A stretch of 64,000 nt of DNA from Zea mays (taxonomy: Eukaryota; Streptophyta; Magnoliopsida; Poales; Poaceae): assembly GCF_902167145.1 (NCBI RefSeq), contig NC_050098.1, forward strand, positions 80,144,207-80,208,206, written 5' to 3'. The notes beneath the pieces were generated by a model. The model did no database searches. It saw only the letters and a program-made list of their open reading frames with translations, and was not told the origin of the DNA. Both the position numbers and the translations under genes were made by a program. Shown here one piece after another: positions 60,937 to 64,000 of this stretch (the first letter of the stretch is position 1; every line of letters starts with the position of its first letter).

Positions 60937-61600
60937 GTGGCGCACGGTTCTGCCTCGCCTCGGTCCCCGCCATCAACGCCCGCGGATCCACCGTGCCCCC
61001 GCCATCCTCCCCACCCACCGTCATGGAAGACACCGCAGATCCACCGTGCCCCCGCCCTGGCGCCTCCAGCCTCCACCCGCGCATCCGCGCCCGAGCCCCG
61101 AAATCTCGCATCCGCATATGGAAGGTCTGCGCGTCCGCGCCCCTACGCCACCTCCTCCTCCTCTCCCCCTCACTGCGCCGCCTGCCCCCGCCGCACACCT
61201 CCACCGCGCCCCTTCTCCCGTCATGGATCTCGCCCATACGCCAGCGGATCTCGCCACGACATTCCAGGTTGCCCCCACGTCCGGCCCCGCCCCCGCTATC
61301 CTCGCCCCCACCCCCGTGATCGCTTCCATTGGCGCCCCTCCATCACTGCCCCACATCGATCCCCTTCCACCAGATCTTCTCGGGCGACCGTGTGGACGCG
61401 GCAATGTCCGTCACCGACCCGCTCCTCGAGTGGGCACGCGAGGCGCACTGGTCCATGGGCTTTTTGGTGTGAAGTGCCTCCGCTTGTAGGGATCCACCCA
61501 ATGACTCCACATGTACCCTCCTCGGTGCAGGCTCCTCGCCTCAAATGCCTGCGACACCGTGTGGCAAGCTCCAAGAACCGGTGCCGCAGGAAGCGCTGGT
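60937..61600 (+). pseudogene. GC-rich captured exon-like block, unidentified
   Basis: Several frames are open (for example 60937-61602 and 61046-61489), all Pro/Ser/Ala/Arg-rich, so ORF length means little. In one frame near 61370-61470 the translation looks more natural (FHQIFSGDRVDAAMSVTD, then PLLEWAREAHWSMG) and then stops. It is possibly the 5' end of a host gene, perhaps of the P450 that follows, but I cannot identify it. Confidence 0.3.
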
Positions 61601-61683
61601 AGATGAAGCAGGGCCTGCGCCCAAGGCGGTCGGTCGCAGGGATCTGTCGTGCCCACACGCGTCGCAGGACCTAGCCCGGCCGA

Positions 61684-61899
61684 CGGCTCATGTACACATG
61701 CGACCTGGCGGTTGTGGAGCACATCCTCAGGGCCAACTTCACCAACTACTACAAGGACGCTCGGGGACCTGCTTCATCAACGATTAGCTCGAGGACAACA
61801 TCTTCGTCGTCGTCGGGGACCTGCTTCATCAACAGCTAGAACCTGCTCGGGGACAACATCTTCGTCGTCAACGACGTCAAGTGGAGGGAGCAGATGTAG
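61684..61899 (+). pseudogene. Cytochrome P450 fragment (CYP86 clan-like)
   Basis: 61684-61764 reads RLMYTCDLAVVEHILRANF followed by TNYYKDA. 61840-61899 reads NLLGDNIFVVNDVKWREQM and then TAG. These match, in order, the 'T.DP.nVEHvLk.nF.nY.kG' and 'LLGDGIFn.DG..Wr.QRk' segments near the N-terminus of plant CYP704/CYP86/CYP94 fatty-acid hydroxylases (family knowledge). The 75 bases between them contain an imperfect duplication: 'ggggacctgcttcatcaac' and 'gacaacatcttcgtcgtc' each occur twice. This breaks the frame. The haem-binding part is absent. Confidence 0.6.
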
Positions 61900-62614
61900 G
61901 AGACTTTTACAACGTGGTGGTGCAAAGGTTGGGCTACTACCTCTTTGAAAATTAATAGATCTAGGTTTATTATCAAGGAAATGCTTCTTTAGGAGACTTT
62001 GGATGTACTTGCAGTTAAATGAGAAATTTGTCAGTATGCTTGATTATCTGTCATTTCAAAATCATCGGTGTATAGCTTTTGAGATGCTTGGTGAAAACCT
62101 ATAACCTTACTTCTCAAAAATGTTCTATGTAAAAGCTTCATCTTGCTTTCTAACATAATAATATGATCTCTGATCACATGGACTTGTTCTCCCTCAAAAG
62201 AGAAGTCTTGGCTTGATAGTTGGTACTTAATATCATGACAAAAGAGAAGTAATGTTGCTATATTCTGTTGCATTTCTTCTGAATATTGAAATACATTACT
62301 AACACCATCGATAATTAGTACAATTTCAACATGGGTTGTTTGTTCTTCCACAAAATTGGATATATGCACGGTTCGAATTTTAAGAACATGGTTATTCTAG
62401 AGATGAGAATCTCTTGATAGTTTATATTTGCTATCATGAGAAGGGAGACATCATGCTGTAATAACTAACGCAATTCTTCTGAATATTTGAAAAAATGACT
62501 AGCACACATTGCTGGTCATCTTGTTTCATCTTCATGCTTCATGCTTCATACTCTGTGCTGAGATATGTAGAAAATACTGAGTGATTTGCCTTGTATTCAT
62601 GTATTGTCTCGTAG
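61900..62614 (+). other. No gene seen (intron-like sequence)
   Basis: AT-rich with T-rich stretches. The minus-strand ORF of 112 codons (62031-62369) has no recognisable features and lies in sequence that looks like intron. Confidence 0.4.
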
Positions 62615-62667
62615 GGTGTTCAGAAGCACGAAGAGGTCAGTAAAGTCAAGGACGGCAGTGTTCTCAG
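62615..62667 (+). pseudogene. Isolated exon-like segment
   Basis: 53 bases between an acceptor (TGTCTCGTAG) and a donor (CTCAG|GTGTG). One frame reads VQKHEEVSKVKDGSVLR. I cannot assign it. Confidence 0.3.
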
Positions 62668-62950
62668 GTGTGTTTCTTACGCTTACTGTACAATTGATTA
62701 CTAGATGGACCTTATGGCACCTAATATGATAATTTGAGTTGTTATTGTTTCTAAAGATTTGCGCGTGTAGGTATCACTGGTACTTCTCATTTTCCTAAAT
62801 AACAGTGGAAAATTTACACGTGTAGTTGCCAGTTGATACTCGTCTACCTTGCATAAGTTGGGAGCACTTCATCATCCAATTAAACCAGGTCAACTCATGC
62901 TCTGATATGTAATGTTTATTACTAATCACTTCATCTTTGACTCTTTTCAG

Positions 62951-63039
62951 GGTTTTGTCATGGATCTTTAACCACCTGAAGAAGAGGTAGGCCTTGACAT
63001 CCGGCATTGTCCCCTCCAGTTCTCCTTTGCCCGCCCCAG
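62951..63039 (+). pseudogene. Isolated exon-like segment
   Basis: 89 bases between CTCTTTTCAG and CCCCAG|GTGAG, both good splice signals. All frames I read either stop or look unnatural, so it may be a 5' untranslated exon of the kinase gene that follows. Confidence 0.3.
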
Positions 63040-63620
63040 GTGAGCATCCATGGCTCGTTCATCGATGTGCTCGTTTCGATTCTATTCGTTTGTGTTTGGG
63101 AATACCATAATTGCAGGAGTTGTAGCTTTTTTAGATGCAGACTGTGGACATGTGGGCTCGTTGCATTGTAGTAGCGTGAGTGTTTCTTTGCCTATTTTGA
63201 CAAAATATATTTTCTGATGGAGGTTTTAGTTCACAAATCACAGATGACTTGACCTCCTCGAAAATGACCTTATTACTTATACGAGTTGATTGATGATAGG
63301 AATCAAAATATGCTTGTCGTTCGATGAACCCAATGAATAATCTATTAAATGGATGGTTAGTTCAACTAAGATATTACATGTTATAGAGATGCTCTTTTCC
63401 CCTTTTTTATTTAATTCACAAAATATTCAGATCTATTAGTGAGTGCAATGTTAGCTCATGGTTTAGGGTTTTCTTGTTGCACATATGTCGTGGATCATGA
63501 GTTAACAGGTTTCTTTCTTTAGTGCTATCTGTGTTAACATGTGTGGTGCACGATGCCTAAATGCTTGCAGTGCTAAAAACGTGATAGTTCTCCTCCTGAT
63601 GACATATTTGTGGTTTCCAG
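63040..63620 (+). other. Intron-like sequence, no gene
   Basis: T-rich, between a donor at 63040 and an acceptor (GGTTTCCAG) at 63620. The minus-strand ORF at 63502 is not supported. Confidence 0.4.
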
Positions 63621-63650
63621 AATACGTGTAAATTAAATACAAAGGTAGTG

Positions 63651-64000
63651 ATGTGGCGCCTCTGTTGCTGCAATTGCCAAGTGGATGGAACAAATCAGTG
63701 TGAGAGTGGTCATGTCAAGGCCACAACCAACAAAATCGACAGTATGTTCATTTCAATGTACTTGTACCATCTGTTCATACGTTCATAACCTGTTGGCAGT
63801 TATTAAAAATGTGAAACATCCTTGTGCTGCTGTATTTAAAATTCCATCTTCTAAAGTCTATAGAAAATTTGATGTCATTGTATCCTTTTCACTAGGGGTG
63901 ACGAAGGGTTTGAGGGATTCTGGTACTGCAAAAGTCGAGCCACACGATGATGCTCCCCCTATCGATGTCCCTGTTCTATCCTTGGATGATCTGATAAAAA
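63651..64000 (+). CDS. PTI1-like protein kinase, first two coding exons (partial)
   Basis: Exon 63621-63741 carries the ATG at 63651. The second exon starts at 63896 after TTTTCACTAG and runs off the window. The splice joins in phase 1 to an Arg codon and the frame stays open. The N-terminus MWRLCCCNCQVDGTNQ has the cysteine cluster of PTI1-like kinases, where it is acylated for membrane attachment (family knowledge). The second exon ends DDAPPIDVPVLSLDDLIK, the segment just before the kinase domain in this family. The kinase domain itself is not in the window. PTI1-like kinases act downstream of Pto/OXI1-type kinases in stress signalling. Because it lies downstream of a Helitron start among other gene pieces, it may be a captured fragment rather than a working gene. 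A complete gene beyond the window is also possible. Confidence 0.7.

Larger units (their letters stand above)
60890..64000 (+). mobile_element. Helitron, 5' end and captured exons
   Basis: TCTCTACTACTCCT at 60890 fits the maize Helitron 5' consensus TCTMTAYTAMYHNW at every position. It is preceded by A, as expected for insertion into an AT dinucleotide. What follows is not TE-like: a G+C-rich exon-like block, a cytochrome P450 fragment, isolated exons with splice signals, and the start of a PTI1-like kinase gene. All are on the plus strand, the usual orientation of gene fragments in maize Helitrons. The 3' hairpin and CTAG end are not in the window, so the right boundary is unknown. The kinase could lie outside the element. 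Confidence 0.65.

Noticed and set aside
62031..62369. 112-codon minus-strand ORF in the Helitron
   Set aside because: It is AT-rich, has no domain and lies in sequence that looks like an intron of plus-strand captured genes.

Overview
This window is a stack of nested plant transposable elements. The content is that of a large grass genome, most likely maize (Zea): a Ji/Opie-type Copia element, several Tekay/Del-lineage Gypsy chromoviruses with tRNA-iMet primer sites, a CACTA fragment and a Helitron with captured host exons. No complete ordinary host gene is present. The only host-like coding sequence is the beginning of a PTI1-like kinase and a piece of cytochrome P450, both at the right edge.

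The nest can be read from LTR boundaries and 5-bp target duplications. (1) Element D, an old Gypsy element on the minus strand, is the base. Only its leader (37738-37997) and broken 5' LTR (37998-38341 plus 58994-60437) are visible. (2) Element A, a decayed Gypsy chromovirus on the minus strand, sits in D directly after the third codon of D's leader ORF and covers the window up to 37737. Its 3' LTR is cut by a CACTA element ending at 3075. (3) C1 (3956-15592, TSD CTTTC), a Tekay-type chromovirus on the minus strand, sits in A's pol. (4) B (19531-32608, TSD GTATT), a non-coding element with 5.7-kb LTRs, sits in A's gag. (5) E (38342-58993, TSD GATAA), a Ji/Opie Copia element on the plus strand, sits in D's LTR. 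(6) C2 (44448-56166, TSD CACCT), a second and apparently intact copy of the C family, sits in E's reverse transcriptase. (7) Right of D's LTR come a truncated LTR (60438-60889) and then a Helitron 5' end (60890 onward).

C2 has everything expected of an autonomous element: near-identical 2709-bp LTRs, a perfect primer site, a leader ORF of 337 codons, a gag-pol ORF of 1527 codons ending in a chromodomain, and a polypurine tract. C1 is the same element with one nonsense codon in integrase and one in the leader ORF. A is much older, with many stops.

The most interesting signal is the leader ORF upstream of gag. In A and in C it begins with a sequence that copies the N-terminus of histone H3: Ala-Arg at positions 1-2 and the exact TARKS context of lysine 9. 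In A the resemblance continues through a PR.QLA match. D's ORF begins in the same place with the same Met-Ala-Arg. The same elements carry a chromodomain on integrase, a module known to bind methylated H3 tails. In both families the gag start codon directly follows a splice-acceptor-like CAG, which suggests that gag may be made from a spliced RNA that skips the leader ORF.
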